64,000 nt of DNA from Bradyrhizobiaceae bacterium (lineage in GTDB: Bacteria; Pseudomonadota; Alphaproteobacteria; Rhizobiales; Xanthobacteraceae). The position numbers and the translations under genes are program-made. The notes below the pieces were generated by a model. The model searched no databases. It saw only the letters and a list, made by a program, of their open reading frames with translations, and had not been told where the DNA came from. How positions within the stretch are numbered: position 1 is the stretch's first letter; the number at the start of each line of letters is the position of its first letter. The stretch is taken from assembly GCA_020853885.1 (NCBI GenBank), contig JADYXZ010000021.1, positions 87,155 through 151,154 on the forward strand, read 5' to 3'. Shown here one piece after another: positions 9,906 to 19,264 of the stretch.

Positions 9906-10694
9906 ATGGGCATTCATTCGCTCGCAGCAGCTTTGGCCAGCGCAACCGCGATTGCCGTGGGGACATCGTTCGGCCCGATCTCGACCGGGCTCGCCTCACC
10001 GCCCGCCTGCTTTCCGAGTCCCGCAGGCCTGTTCCTCGCCGCCGATGCCGTGGTCGAGGTTGCGGTGAAGGATGCGCGCGCATGGGTAGAAATGTGGAGC
10101 GGCGAACGGCGACGATTCGTTCCGGCCGACTATGAGATCGTGGACGTATTCAAGGGCCAATTGGCGGGCGGGATTCGATTGAAGTTGACGAACTCCTGTA
10201 TCGACACACCGGTTCCGGAGGAGTTTAAAGGCTACCCGATGACCGAACGCTATTGCCGCGGCGAAATCGGCCTGCGGCTCGACGGCGTCAGGTTGCGCGG
10301 CGGCGTCGCGGAACGCGCGGACGAACGAACCTGGATTCTGTTTCTCGATCGCCGAACCGGAGAGTGGCGGGCCATCTCGAAATCAACTTCGTTCCGCCCC
10401 GGCCCCTGCATTGCCTCGCCGGGCCAGGTGCCGCCCAAGGATCAGCCGCAATTCGAGCGGCTGATGCGTTCGCTGGCCTTCCTCTCGGAACGTCACAGCG
10501 AGGACGAACCGGGACGTGCCATCGATCGATTCGTCATCGACCCCAACCGCTCCGGGCGGAGCGATGCCCACATTCCGACCATTTATCCCAAGGATAGCCC
10601 GCGAACCCCCGTCATCAATCCGTGCCTGCGGCGGAACCCGAGATCCGGCAAGATGGAATGGAACGATACGCTGTGCCCGCGACGCAGCCGATGA
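9906..10694 (+). CDS. Small secreted protein of unknown function
   Basis: A 262-residue protein. The start at 9906 is preceded by AGAGGGA at good spacing and begins with a hydrophobic segment (LAAALASATAIAVGTSF) consistent with export. The mature part contains an all-beta-looking region around YEIVDVFKG and GIRLKLTNSC, a form met in small exported proteins, and several Cys residues. The C-terminus is rich in Pro/Arg. A longer in-frame start at 9693, also with a signal-like segment, is possible. It is the last gene of the envelope cassette. No specific family is recognised. Confidence 0.65.
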   Translation: MGIHSLAAALASATAIAVGTSFGPISTGLASPPACFPSPAGLFLAADAVVEVAVKDARAWVEMWSGERRRFVPADYEIVDVFKGQLAGGIRLKLTNSCIDTPVPEEFKGYPMTERYCRGEIGLRLDGVRLRGGVAERADERTWILFLDRRTGEWRAISKSTSFRPGPCIASPGQVPPKDQPQFERLMRSLAFLSERHSEDEPGRAIDRFVIDPNRSGRSDAHIPTIYPKDSPRTPVINPCLRRNPRSGKMEWNDTLCPRRSR

Positions 10695-11431
10695 ATTCCT
10701 CAGCCACGCACGGGCCGGCAACTTCTATTCAGAATGGCGGGCGAACTCGATCAGAATAAAGGACCGCCACTTCGCTAGCACCATACAAGAAAATAAAAAT
10801 TTGGCTGACGACGTAGTCGATTGCCAACCGGTCTCTGCGTGGCTTTCCCTGAAACGGGGAAGAAAACAGGGAATTCTGAAAGAATGCTGACCTGCGGCGG
10901 TCCTTCTGGCCAGATTGCGCCCAACATTCAGTGGCTTGGCAAGAAATTCCCTGCTCCGCCGAACAGCGAATTTTACTGACCGATCAGGGAATTTGATCGC
11001 CGTAACAGGAAATTTTCCTGCAGCATTCAGCGATCACGCTATCGGCGCCGATCCGTCGCGTAAACACACGGCAGGTGGCGCCAGCATGTCGCGCCGGCAA
11101 CGACACAGGTGCGCAGACCGTCACAAGACCTTCATTTCACCTTTCGATCCGCGACAGGCGGCACGATCAGACTACGTACAAAACAAAATCAACAGAGCAA
11201 CGATCTACGCGTTTACTCGACAAAACCGCCACCTCGCCAACACCGGGCAAGAAAAGAGAAAGTTGGCTGGGCGACAGTGCTGATCGCACCAGTCTCCGGC
11301 GGCGCGGTTTTCAGCCCGCACGTTGGAACGGATGCACTCGAAATGTATACCTCCGCGCTCGAAGCTGACCAACGAGAAATGCCAGAACGGCAGAATCGGG
11401 CACGCGCTCTTCTATTGCACGGTCAAAAAAC
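10695..11431. other. 737-bp region without a convincing gene
   Basis: This region holds repeat copy 2 (10803-11036) followed by about 400 bp with no recognisable domain, promoter or RNA structure. Its base composition is lower in GC than the flanking genes, especially 10740-10870 and 11140-11260. It separates the envelope cassette from the minus-strand ABC transporter operon, so it is a plausible junction between core and acquired DNA. Confidence 0.5.
10803..11036 (+). repeat. Diverged 234-bp direct repeat, copy 2
   Basis: Partner of 167-400, in the same orientation and of the same length. It carries AACAGGGAATTCT, GATCAGGGAATTTG and AACAGGAAATTTT, the recurring short word of the element. 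The two copies bracket the two-component pair and the envelope cassette. They differ at many positions, so the duplication is old. Confidence 0.75.
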
Positions 11432-12124
11432 CTACTGGATAGTTTCCAAGGTATGGGAAGGCTCGCCTCCAAGCCCGAGCAACGAGCGGGCCTCGTCAAA
11501 GGCGAGTGCGGGTTCAAGAATACTCAGATGAACGCTGCGGATCCCGACGGCTTCGCCGCCACGAACATTCCGTACCTGATCGTCAAGGAAGACAATCTCT
11601 TCCGGGCGAAGACCGAGTGCGTCGAGCGCAAGATAGTAGGCGCGCGGGTCGGGCTTCAGAATTCCGGTGTGTGTCGCATCGACGATGACATCAAAGTGCT
11701 TCATCAGCGGAATACGGTGGATCCAATCGGCGCCATGGAATAACTCCAGCTCGTTGGTGAGGATGCCGAGCTTCATTCCAGCGTGCCTGGCATCGCGAAC
11801 GAGCCTGTCTGCTTCCGGCCGCAACGCCACCTCGAACGGAAGATCATTCTGACGGAGGCAGAAATCCTGTATCGTCCAGCGCTGACTCAGCAGCGCTCCC
11901 ACCTCCTCCGCCCGTATGCGCCAATAATCTCTTTCACTGATCTTTCCAGCCAACATGCTCTGCCATATGTCATCACCTCGGGGGTCGAAAGGGCCGCTCC
12001 AATCGAGGCTACCGCCGGGAAGCCCAAGCAGCTGCTCGAACTCCCTTCTCGTCTCGAAAAAACTCTTCGAGATCACGCTGCCGAAGTCGAGCAGCAAGCC
12101 ACGATAGCCAACGTATGGATTCAC
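11432..12124 (-). CDS. HAD-superfamily hydrolase (subfamily IA)
   Basis: A 230-residue HAD hydrolase. The GTG at 12124 is preferred because CGGAGA precedes it at 8 bp; an upstream ATG at 12166 lacks a site. Motif I is LLLDFGSV with nucleophile D13, the common DFGGV-type variant in which the second aspartate is not conserved. Motif II is ILTNE, motif III the lysine in LKPDP and motif IV FLDDQ. The cap region lies at about 35-105. It is the last gene of the minus-strand unit that also encodes an ABC importer and a PEP-synthase-like phosphotransferase. A phosphatase acting on the phosphorylated substrate of that unit is an attractive inference, but haloacid dehalogenase-type activity is not excluded. 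Confidence 0.85.
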   Translation of the reverse strand: MNPYVGYRGLLLDFGSVISKSFFETRREFEQLLGLPGGSLDWSGPFDPRGDDIWQSMLAGKISERDYWRIRAEEVGALLSQRWTIQDFCLRQNDLPFEVALRPEADRLVRDARHAGMKLGILTNELELFHGADWIHRIPLMKHFDVIVDATHTGILKPDPRAYYLALDALGLRPEEIVFLDDQVRNVRGGEAVGIRSVHLSILEPALAFDEARSLLGLGGEPSHTLETIQ

Positions 12125-12194
12125 GCGAAATCTCCGTTGAATGAAGAAATGCAACGTCTCGCACATCCCCGACGCATAGATAGTTTGTCCGAAA

Positions 12195-13298
12195 CTATTT
12201 TTCCGAACCGGCGAGTTGCGTTTGTGCGGATGCCTTGATCGCAGAAGAAATCGTTTCGCCCTCCGTCTCCCTTACAGGCGTTCGGGAAGGAGGGGATGCT
12301 CCTTCGATATCAATGGCCGATACGACGTAGCCGAGTGGCAGCAGGCGCAGCCCGTAGCGATCCTCGATCACCCCCCAGATGCCACGCGGTGCGAACAAGG
12401 CAAACAAAATTGCTGTCGTTCCCAACACGATCAGGTACCAGACGCCGGCGGCGCCAAAGATCTCTTCGACGAGGAAGAACAGGGTCGCCCCCAGGATCGG
12501 GCCTTCAAAGCGGCCGAGTCCGCCGACAATCACCATGAAAATCATATATGCCGTCCATTGGAGGCCGAAATAGGTGCGCGGCTGGAAGGTGATGGCCGTG
12601 GCCAGCCACAGGGCTCCAGCAATTGCGCAACCAAATGCAGCCAGCACGAAGATCAACCGCTTTATGGCGAGCACGCGGACGCCTACTGAAGCTGCAGCAT
12701 CCTCATCGTCACGGATCGCCTGCACCGCAGCTCCGATGCGACTACGCAACAAGACAAACAACAATCCGAGAAAAACGACCATCGCCCCCTGGGAAAGCCA
12801 GTAATTTACGGCACGGCGCGTCTCGGCGGCAAAGGCGCTTAGCGCAAGCAGCGACGTTCCGGTTTCGCCGTTGATCGTTGGATCGAGAATGACCAGGAGA
12901 TGCGCGATTGCGGCCACAACCCACATGCCGACCGCGAATTCCCCACCGCGCAATCGCAGGACGATGGATGAGATCGGAAGCGAGACCGCTCCGGCGAGCA
13001 ATCCTCCGATGATCAGCGCTGGATAGGCGCTCATGTAGGCTGCGAGCTTGATCGCGGCGTAGGCGCCAAGCCCGACGAATGCCTGCTGCCCAACGGAAAC
13101 GAGCCCTCCGTAGCCGGCAAGCGCGTTCCACATCGCCGCGAGGATTACGTAGAGATAGAGCGTCGTCAGCCGGTCGACCGTATTCGCACCGGCGACCAAC
13201 GGCACAAAGATGAGCGCAACTAGGAGGGCGACGACGAAGCCGACCGAGCGGCTCGAAGCCTGCGTCCAGTGCGTCACGCGGATACCGGGCTGCGTCAC
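12195..13298 (-). CDS. livM: Branched-chain-type ABC transporter permease LivM
   Basis: A 367-residue inner-membrane permease with about ten hydrophobic helices and the LivM hallmark region GYGGLVSVGQQAFVGLGAYA. It pairs with LivH to form the membrane channel of an ABC importer of the HAAT family. The gene overlaps the livH stop by 4 bp. The C-terminal 40 residues after the last helix form a polar tail longer than usual. The substrate cannot be assigned: family members import branched-chain amino acids, urea, amides or aromatic acids, and the neighbouring genes point to a catabolic substrate rather than leucine. Confidence 0.92.
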   Translation of the reverse strand: MTQPGIRVTHWTQASSRSVGFVVALLVALIFVPLVAGANTVDRLTTLYLYVILAAMWNALAGYGGLVSVGQQAFVGLGAYAAIKLAAYMSAYPALIIGGLLAGAVSLPISSIVLRLRGGEFAVGMWVVAAIAHLLVILDPTINGETGTSLLALSAFAAETRRAVNYWLSQGAMVVFLGLLFVLLRSRIGAAVQAIRDDEDAAASVGVRVLAIKRLIFVLAAFGCAIAGALWLATAITFQPRTYFGLQWTAYMIFMVIVGGLGRFEGPILGATLFFLVEEIFGAAGVWYLIVLGTTAILFALFAPRGIWGVIEDRYGLRLLPLGYVVSAIDIEGASPPSRTPVRETEGETISSAIKASAQTQLAGSEK

Positions 13299-14197
13299 GA
13301 ATCCAATCCCAATGTTCTCTGCAATCCTTCGCCAGAGCGAATTCGGTCGACGAGCAAGCGGCCGGCCAGCACGGCAAGAAACACAGCGTGGCCGGCGAGA
13401 AGAAATCCTTGGGCGTGGAATTGGGCGCCCAGGCTTTGCGCGACGCCCAGGACGATGCCGCCAACCAGGGTGCCCCAGATCGATCCGATTCCGCCGATCA
13501 CCACCGCTTCAAATGCGAAGATAAGCTGGACCGGACCGGAATACGGATCGTAGGCCGCCCGCATGGCCATGAGGGCTCCCGCCAACGCGGTGGTTGCCGT
13601 GGCCAGCGCCGCTGCGGCGGCGAAGGTCGCCCGCGCGTTCACGCCGACCAGCTCCGCGACGTCCGCGTCTTCCGCCGTGGCGCGAATCTGGCGGCCGAAC
13701 GCCGTTCTCCTGAGAAATATGTGCAGACCTCCGAGCAGGAGGACGGCGGCGACAAAAATCAGAATGGAAAGCTGTCCGACATGGATTTCGCCGACGATCG
13801 CCCAACCGGCAAAAGCCAAATCTCCGATCTGCGGCGCAAGCGCGCGCATGTCTGCTCCGAAGGCCTGCAGCATCGCATTCTGCAATACGATGGCGAGGCC
13901 GAACGTCGTCAGCACCGGCACCAGCATGCCCGTCCGCAGACTTCGCTCCAGCAGGCCGCGCTGTAAGGCCCAACCGATCAAGGCCATGACCGGCAGCGTG
14001 ATGAGCGTCGCCACGAACGGCGATGCACCGCTCTGCTCCACGATCAGCCAAATGATGAAGGCCGCCAGCACGACGAGGTCGCCATGCGCCAGATTGATGA
14101 TCCGCATCACTCCGAACATCAGTGAAAGGCCGCATGCCAGCACGGCGTAGTATCCGCCGAGGAGAACCCCCTGCACGACCTGATTGATCCACGTCAT
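13295..14197 (-). CDS. livH: Branched-chain-type ABC transporter permease LivH
   Basis: A 300-residue permease. The start at 14197 is chosen because it overlaps the stop of the upstream livF gene by 4 bp (ATGA); upstream in-frame codons lie inside livF. The LivH signature LLGGYYAVLACGLSLMFGVM is at the N-terminus, followed by INLAHGDLVVLAAF. About eight hydrophobic helices are present. It forms the heterodimeric pore with LivM. Confidence 0.93.
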   Translation of the reverse strand: MTWINQVVQGVLLGGYYAVLACGLSLMFGVMRIINLAHGDLVVLAAFIIWLIVEQSGASPFVATLITLPVMALIGWALQRGLLERSLRTGMLVPVLTTFGLAIVLQNAMLQAFGADMRALAPQIGDLAFAGWAIVGEIHVGQLSILIFVAAVLLLGGLHIFLRRTAFGRQIRATAEDADVAELVGVNARATFAAAAALATATTALAGALMAMRAAYDPYSGPVQLIFAFEAVVIGGIGSIWGTLVGGIVLGVAQSLGAQFHAQGFLLAGHAVFLAVLAGRLLVDRIRSGEGLQRTLGLDS

Positions 14198-14925
14198 GAT
14201 ACCCGGGCCTCTGCGAACTTTGCTCCGCGCAATCCGAAGTAGGCCCCGGTCACCTCGTTGCGTGTGATGTCGCGGCTGCGGCCTTCGAGCGTAATGCGTC
14301 CCTCGAGCAGGCACACGATTCGCGAGGAAACCTTGAGGGCTCGATCCAGGTCCTGCTCGACGATGACAATGGTGGTGCTGCGCTCGATCAGCAATTGCAG
14401 CGATCGATAAAGTGTTTCGACCGCCACCGGCGCGAGGCCGAGCGAGACTTCATCGAGCAGGAGCAATTGCGGGTTTGTCATCAGCGCACGGCCAATGGCG
14501 GCGGCCTGCTGCTCGCCGCCCGACAGATTGGCAGCAAGCGCGTGGCGCCGTTCCCGAAGCAGCGGGAAAACCTCAAGCACCGTGCTGGCGTTCCAGGGTC
14601 CCGGCCGCGCCGCAGCGCCGGCGACGAGCAGATTCTCCTCGACGGTGAGGCCGGAGAACAATCGCCGGCCTTCCGGCACGAGGGCCAGTCCTTTCCGCAC
14701 GCGTCGGTGCGCCGGAAGCATGGTTATGTCCGCGCCATCAAAGAGAACGCGGCCACGCGTCGGTGGATGCGCACCGGCGATCGCGCGCAGAAGCGTGGTC
14801 TTGCCCGCCCCATTGGCGCCGATCAGCGCCAGGATCTCCCCTTCCGCCACTTCGAGGCTGACGTCGCGAACGGCATGCAACAGTCCATGGTGGGCGTCGA
14901 GCGCATCTACGCGCAGCATCGTCAT
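14194..14925 (-). CDS. livF: ABC transporter ATP-binding protein LivF
   Basis: A 243-residue ABC ATPase with Walker A GANGAGKTTLL, Q-loop, signature LSGGEQQ, Walker B LLLLDEVSLGLAP (the SLGLAP extension is typical of LivF) and an H-loop replaced by the usual LivF EQD form (VIVEQD). It energises import with LivG. Both ends overlap neighbours by 4 bp, showing tight translational coupling. Confidence 0.94.
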   Translation of the reverse strand: MTMLRVDALDAHHGLLHAVRDVSLEVAEGEILALIGANGAGKTTLLRAIAGAHPPTRGRVLFDGADITMLPAHRRVRKGLALVPEGRRLFSGLTVEENLLVAGAAARPGPWNASTVLEVFPLLRERRHALAANLSGGEQQAAAIGRALMTNPQLLLLDEVSLGLAPVAVETLYRSLQLLIERSTTIVIVEQDLDRALKVSSRIVCLLEGRITLEGRSRDITRNEVTGAYFGLRGAKFAEARVS

Positions 14926-15656
14926 GCCGCTGTACCCCCCAGGTACGCTTTCACCACCATCGGATCGGTCAACACCGCGTGCGGTGAACCGCTGGCGATC
15001 ACACGGCCGGCATCCAGACAGATCAGACGCTCCACGATCTGCACGAGAATGCGGACTACGTGTTCGATCCAGACGATCGCTATTCCGCGACGCCGCACTT
15101 CATGGATCGTCGCAACCAACTCAATCGCCTCACTATCGGTAAGACCGCCGCCAATCTCGTCGAGCAACAACACCTTCGGGCGCGTTGCCAAGGCTCGAGC
15201 CAGTTCCAGGCGCTTACGATCGAGCAACCCAAGCGAGCCGGCCGCTCGATTGGCGATGGTCAACATGCCGCAAAGCCGGAGGATGTCGATCACATGGTCA
15301 TAAGCCAGCGAGCCGTGCAGGTTTCCGCCGGCGCTCGCACCGACATAGGCGTTCTCGAACACGCTCATCGCAGCAAACGGCCGGGGAATCTGGTGGGATC
15401 GCGCGATTCCGATGCGGCAGCGCCGGACGGCGTCCAGCGCAGTGACATTCATTCCCTGGAACGAGATCGCCCCCCGCGACGGCCGTTGGGCGCCGGAGAG
15501 GACGCTCAGGAGCGTCGTCTTGCCGGCGCCGTTAGGGCCGACGATGCCGACGGCCTCGTCGGCCTTGAGGGCAAAGTCGACATTGTCGAGCACCACCAAG
15601 GCACCGAAGCGCTTGTGGATGCCTGCACACGCTAGCAGCGCCCCGTCACCATGCAT
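14922..15656 (-). CDS. livG: ABC transporter ATP-binding protein LivG
   Basis: A 244-residue ABC ATPase. The start is placed at 15656 so that the gene does not overlap the substrate-binding protein gene ending at 15697; a longer in-frame form from 15737 would. Walker A is GPNGAGKTTLL and Walker B LLLDEIGGGL, with WIEHVV at the switch histidine. The signature is the LivG-subfamily form LGLLDRKRLE instead of LSGGQ. The GGGLTDSE loop after Walker B is typical of LivG. It overlaps livF by 4 bp. Confidence 0.92.
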   Translation of the reverse strand: MHGDGALLACAGIHKRFGALVVLDNVDFALKADEAVGIVGPNGAGKTTLLSVLSGAQRPSRGAISFQGMNVTALDAVRRCRIGIARSHQIPRPFAAMSVFENAYVGASAGGNLHGSLAYDHVIDILRLCGMLTIANRAAGSLGLLDRKRLELARALATRPKVLLLDEIGGGLTDSEAIELVATIHEVRRRGIAIVWIEHVVRILVQIVERLICLDAGRVIASGSPHAVLTDPMVVKAYLGGTAA

Positions 15657-15696
15657 CGGTATCACGCGGCTTTGAGCCTCGACGGCTGTCCGATCC

Positions 15697-17031
15697 TTAG
15701 CCGTTGTATGCAGCAAGCTTACTGCCGACGGGCACATTCGGATCGTCGGCGTTGTCGGTGACGACGAGATCGATACCGAATTTGCTGCCCGGCGCCGCCT
15801 TCACCCACTGCGCACCGACGAAGATCATCGGCACGACGTTCGGTACCGGCCCCTTGCCCCATGCGAGATTGCCAACCGGTGTTGTGACCTGGAGCGAACT
15901 CAGCGCCTTCACGAGTGCCTGCTTGTTTCTCGGATCGCTGCTGCTCTTGAGAGCGGCGATACCGGCATCGAAGAGGGCGACATTGGTGCCCAGCATCTGA
16001 TTCCACTGCTTCCCGGTCGCTTTCTCATACTCAGCGGCGAGTTGCTGCGAACTAAGGCCGGTCAATGACGACTTGTATGGAAACGTCGGATGCCAAAACG
16101 CGACCGTGGCGAGCTTCGGGCCGAGCGAACCGAGCGCTTCCACCTGCGACGGAAACAGACCCGTCTTGGCGATCTGCGCAATCTTCACCATGCGCGTGTA
16201 ACCCTGTTGCGCGGCCTGCCGCCAGAAAACGGCGAAGTCAGGCGGGATGGGTCCGGTCGTGAAGATTTCGCACTGTTGCGCCTTGAACTGCGTGATCTGG
16301 GCCGAATAGTCGGTGGTGCCGTTCTCATAGGGGCCGGGATCGATGACGTTGTAGCCCGCCTTCTCCAGAATTGGCTTGAAGATCACGCGCAACGCGTTGC
16401 CGTCAGCGTCGTTCGGCATGAGAAACGCGACCTTCTTATTCGTCGCGACCGGGCCGGACCACTGCGAAAGGTACGCCTTGGAAAAATTCTCTGTGCCGAA
16501 GCCGAAATGATAGGTCCACTTGAACGGGGACGGTTCGCCGGGCTTGGCGCCGCGACCGAAGTACCAAGGCTCCCACGGCATTCCGGTCGAAAGGCAAGGC
16601 ACGCCGGCGGCCTCGCACGTATCCGCGACCGGGTTGACGGTCTCCGGCGTGGAGGTCGTGAGCACGAAATCCACCTGATCACTATTGATCAGCGTTCTCG
16701 CGAGTTGTCCGGCGCGCACCGGGTCAGACTGAGTATCCCGATCAAGGATTTGAACCTGGTATTTCGTGCCGCCGATCGACACCCCACCTTCCAAGGTCTT
16801 GCGGATGAGATTGAGAACGAATGGGTTGGGCTCGCCAAAACTTGCGAGGGCGCCGGTTTGCGGGGCGATATATCCAACCTTGATCACAGCAGTCTGCGCC
16901 AGCGCGCGCGACATACCGTGTCCGAGTGCCAAGCCGCCGGCACCAATGCCCGCTAGTCTGACAAATTGGCGGCGCGACAAACCCGCGATCTTGCTGGAAC
17001 GTCCTTCCGTCCTTAACAAACGCCCTTTCAT
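15697..17031 (-). CDS. ABC transporter substrate-binding protein (Peripla_BP_6 type)
   Basis: A 444-residue periplasmic receptor. The ATG at 17031 has AGGGGAG at good spacing. A twin-arginine signal is visible (LSRRQFVRLAGIGAGGLALG, cleavage near RALAQT), so export through Tat is likely. The mature part starts IKVGYIAPQTGALASFGEPN, the usual start of type-I amino-acid or amide receptors. It delivers substrate to the LivHMGF complex encoded immediately downstream, at a 40-bp gap. The ligand is unknown. Tat export of such receptors is common in this order. Confidence 0.92.
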   Translation of the reverse strand: MKGRLLRTEGRSSKIAGLSRRQFVRLAGIGAGGLALGHGMSRALAQTAVIKVGYIAPQTGALASFGEPNPFVLNLIRKTLEGGVSIGGTKYQVQILDRDTQSDPVRAGQLARTLINSDQVDFVLTTSTPETVNPVADTCEAAGVPCLSTGMPWEPWYFGRGAKPGEPSPFKWTYHFGFGTENFSKAYLSQWSGPVATNKKVAFLMPNDADGNALRVIFKPILEKAGYNVIDPGPYENGTTDYSAQITQFKAQQCEIFTTGPIPPDFAVFWRQAAQQGYTRMVKIAQIAKTGLFPSQVEALGSLGPKLATVAFWHPTFPYKSSLTGLSSQQLAAEYEKATGKQWNQMLGTNVALFDAGIAALKSSSDPRNKQALVKALSSLQVTTPVGNLAWGKGPVPNVVPMIFVGAQWVKAAPGSKFGIDLVVTDNADDPNVPVGSKLAAYNG

Positions 17032-17102
17032 GTTCGTCTCCCCTTCAGGGCTTTGCATCACACCAGCGGATCAATCATGCCTCCGCTGAACCGCCCGCCG
17101 GG

Positions 17103-18815
17103 CTACGCCGCCCGGTGCACCGTGACGACGCCCTGGTCGCCGTCGACCGTGACTTCATCTCCGTCCCGGATCGATCGAGTTGCGAGCCCGGTGCCGACGA
17201 TGCAGGGGACGCGGTACTCGCGACTCACGACCGATGCGTGCGTAAGCGTTCCGCCCAAATCGCAAACGCAGCCGGCGATCTTCGTAAAAGCGGGTGTCCA
17301 GGTCGGCGTCGTGCCCTCGCAAACGAGGATGTCGCCCTTCTGGATTCTGTGAAGCTCATCGGGCGATCGAAGCACACGTGCGGGGCCGCGCGCCTTGCCC
17401 GGCGACGCGGCGACGCCCGTCAACCGGGTCGCACTCTTCTTGCCGGTACGCATGAGCTCAAGGAATTCGTCAGTGATGCCGAAGATTTCGATGACGACAG
17501 GATCGGTAATCGTCTCCGGCACCTTGCCGAGCACATTCGGCATCTCCTGGCGCCGTGCGCCCCAGTGCGCATAGTAGTCCTTGCGATCACGGATCAGCGG
17601 GGTCAGGGATTTCAGACTGGTCCGGCCATTGGCAAGATCGCGTATCTCCGAATAAAAGAGGAAAACGATATCCTGGGGATCATTGAAGCCCAACGCCCCG
17701 CCGATCGCCAGCGCAATGCGCCGGATCGGCAGCGTGCACCGCATATCGATGTACCAATTGTGGTCGTCGTTCCACCATGCAAAGTTTGCATGCTGACACG
17801 ATTTTAACGCCTGATCGAATGCTTCCTGCTCCTGCTTCGTAAGCTTCGATCGCGCCTGATCGATCTTTGTCTCCCGCTCCTCAACGGCAGCGGCAAGGCT
17901 CTTCTCGAACGCGTAGGGATCTTCACTTTGCAGGAGCGACTTGATGATGCCGAGGCACGCGCTCGGATCCTCGATCCACGGCGGCGAGGAAACATCAACA
18001 ACCGTGCCGCAGCGATGGCCGTACTCCTGAAGAAACACATCGAATCTCTTGAGCCAGCCCGCGGCCGACGACGACGCCTGTAGCGCATCGTAAATCTGCT
18101 GCGGCTCGTTCGCGGCGATCAGGCGTCCGGCTTCGGAGCTGCGCGCTTCGTTGGCGAGCTTCCACATCTCACGGTCGGACCGCATGGGCTGGGTCTCGTA
18201 GCCCTGGAGATATTTGGGAATGTCGGCCGCGGGGAGACCAAGCTCCTTGCAGAGCCCGTAGAAGCCCAAGTAGTTCGCCGTGAGCGGATACATCAGTTCG
18301 AAATGGATCTCCCAGGCGCGCACATGAAAGGCGCGCGCATCGTGCATGATTTGCCAGAGCTCGGCAGGCGACTTGCCGTTCAGTTCGCAAGTCTCGAAAT
18401 GGCGGAGACCCGCCATGATTTCGTCGCGGCGATCATTCCAGACCGCCGGGAAATCCTGCAGAAATGTCGGCAGCGTCTTCCCGACCCGCGCGCCGCGCGT
18501 CTGCATCTCCCATGCGGATACCGGGATGTCGGAGCCATAGACGTGGATTCCGGCAACGCGTGGTGCCAAGCCGTTGCTCGGCGGCAGCGGCATATTGTTC
18601 GCTGCGAACTGCGTACCCCAGGCGAAACCGTCTTCAAGCCAGACAAAGTTGAGCGGACACGCGCGCGGCCATTGGAACCCCATGAACCAGAAGCGCTCGG
18701 CGTCTTCAGGCCGGAACAGGCTCAGCTTGTCAGCCGCCCATCGCGCGTCGATGTGCTTCGATGGATCGAAGCCGGGATATCCTTTGTCCTTCAGAATTTC
18801 TTCGAACGTTACCAA
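17103..18815 (-). CDS. PEP-synthase-like protein, central plus phosphohistidine domains
   Basis: A 570-residue protein. The C-terminal about 90 residues are a PEP-utilisers mobile domain with phosphohistidine H526 in GGTLTHASVVSREYRVPCIV. The preceding 470 residues are a helical region seen in PEP-utilising enzymes of the split type, with no ATP-grasp domain. The missing ATP-grasp half is encoded by 20713-21783. This two-gene split, with the swivelling histidine at the end of a protein of about 64 kDa and a partner of about 39 kDa, is the layout known for phenylphosphate synthase of Thauera aromatica, which phosphorylates phenol from ATP. The TIM-barrel PEP-binding domain of true PEP synthase is absent. 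It is first in the unit with the ABC importer and the HAD hydrolase. The acceptor substrate is unknown. Confidence 0.82.
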   Translation of the reverse strand: MVTFEEILKDKGYPGFDPSKHIDARWAADKLSLFRPEDAERFWFMGFQWPRACPLNFVWLEDGFAWGTQFAANNMPLPPSNGLAPRVAGIHVYGSDIPVSAWEMQTRGARVGKTLPTFLQDFPAVWNDRRDEIMAGLRHFETCELNGKSPAELWQIMHDARAFHVRAWEIHFELMYPLTANYLGFYGLCKELGLPAADIPKYLQGYETQPMRSDREMWKLANEARSSEAGRLIAANEPQQIYDALQASSSAAGWLKRFDVFLQEYGHRCGTVVDVSSPPWIEDPSACLGIIKSLLQSEDPYAFEKSLAAAVEERETKIDQARSKLTKQEQEAFDQALKSCQHANFAWWNDDHNWYIDMRCTLPIRRIALAIGGALGFNDPQDIVFLFYSEIRDLANGRTSLKSLTPLIRDRKDYYAHWGARRQEMPNVLGKVPETITDPVVIEIFGITDEFLELMRTGKKSATRLTGVAASPGKARGPARVLRSPDELHRIQKGDILVCEGTTPTWTPAFTKIAGCVCDLGGTLTHASVVSREYRVPCIVGTGLATRSIRDGDEVTVDGDQGVVTVHRAA

Positions 18816-19264
18816 AGCCAGTTCCTCCCCGATTCCGCCTGTTCTCGCTCATGCGAGGAGGACGGCGGTTTGTTGGGCGGTCCGCGCGCCGCTTCCGAGT
18901 CTCTGCTTTCACACGACTCTGCATTTGACCAGATCGCGCACACGACGCCCGAATTTTGAGGACAATGCTATGCGTGAGCCCGAGTCCTTGAAAGGCACAG
19001 AATCTGCGCGTCTTGATCAGCACAGATGGCATGTGTACCGGAGGCCCAATCCCGCACGATATTTGCCGCCGGGCTTGTAGTCGCCCGCGTCCCACGCCCA
19101 CCGGGGGCGCGAAAGGAAATCACCCCATTCTACGGGGCTGTCCGGAGCCGTCAGCAATACCGTTGAGCACCCGAGACGCGGGCGATAGGCTTCATGCTGG
19201 ACGGGACCCGCGTCGAAGTTCGACGGCACCCGAGCACAAGGGGCGGGCCGTCGGGAGGAAGCGC
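18816..19264. other. Divergent promoter region between dikinase and MocR-like genes
   Basis: A 449-bp gap between divergent genes. It must hold the promoters of the minus-strand transporter unit and of the MocR-like regulator. I see no clear palindrome or hexamer pair that I could defend. Open reading in the MocR frame upstream of 19265 lacks a ribosome-binding site and a recognisable domain. Confidence 0.4.

Noticed and set aside
11432..12124. HAD hydrolase missing the second motif-I aspartate
   Set aside because: DFG(G/S)V variants are common in HAD subfamily IA; other motifs are intact.
14922..15656. LivG lacks the canonical LSGGQ signature
   Set aside because: The LGLLDRKRLE form is an established variation in the LivG subfamily; Walker A/B are intact, so not a broken ATPase.
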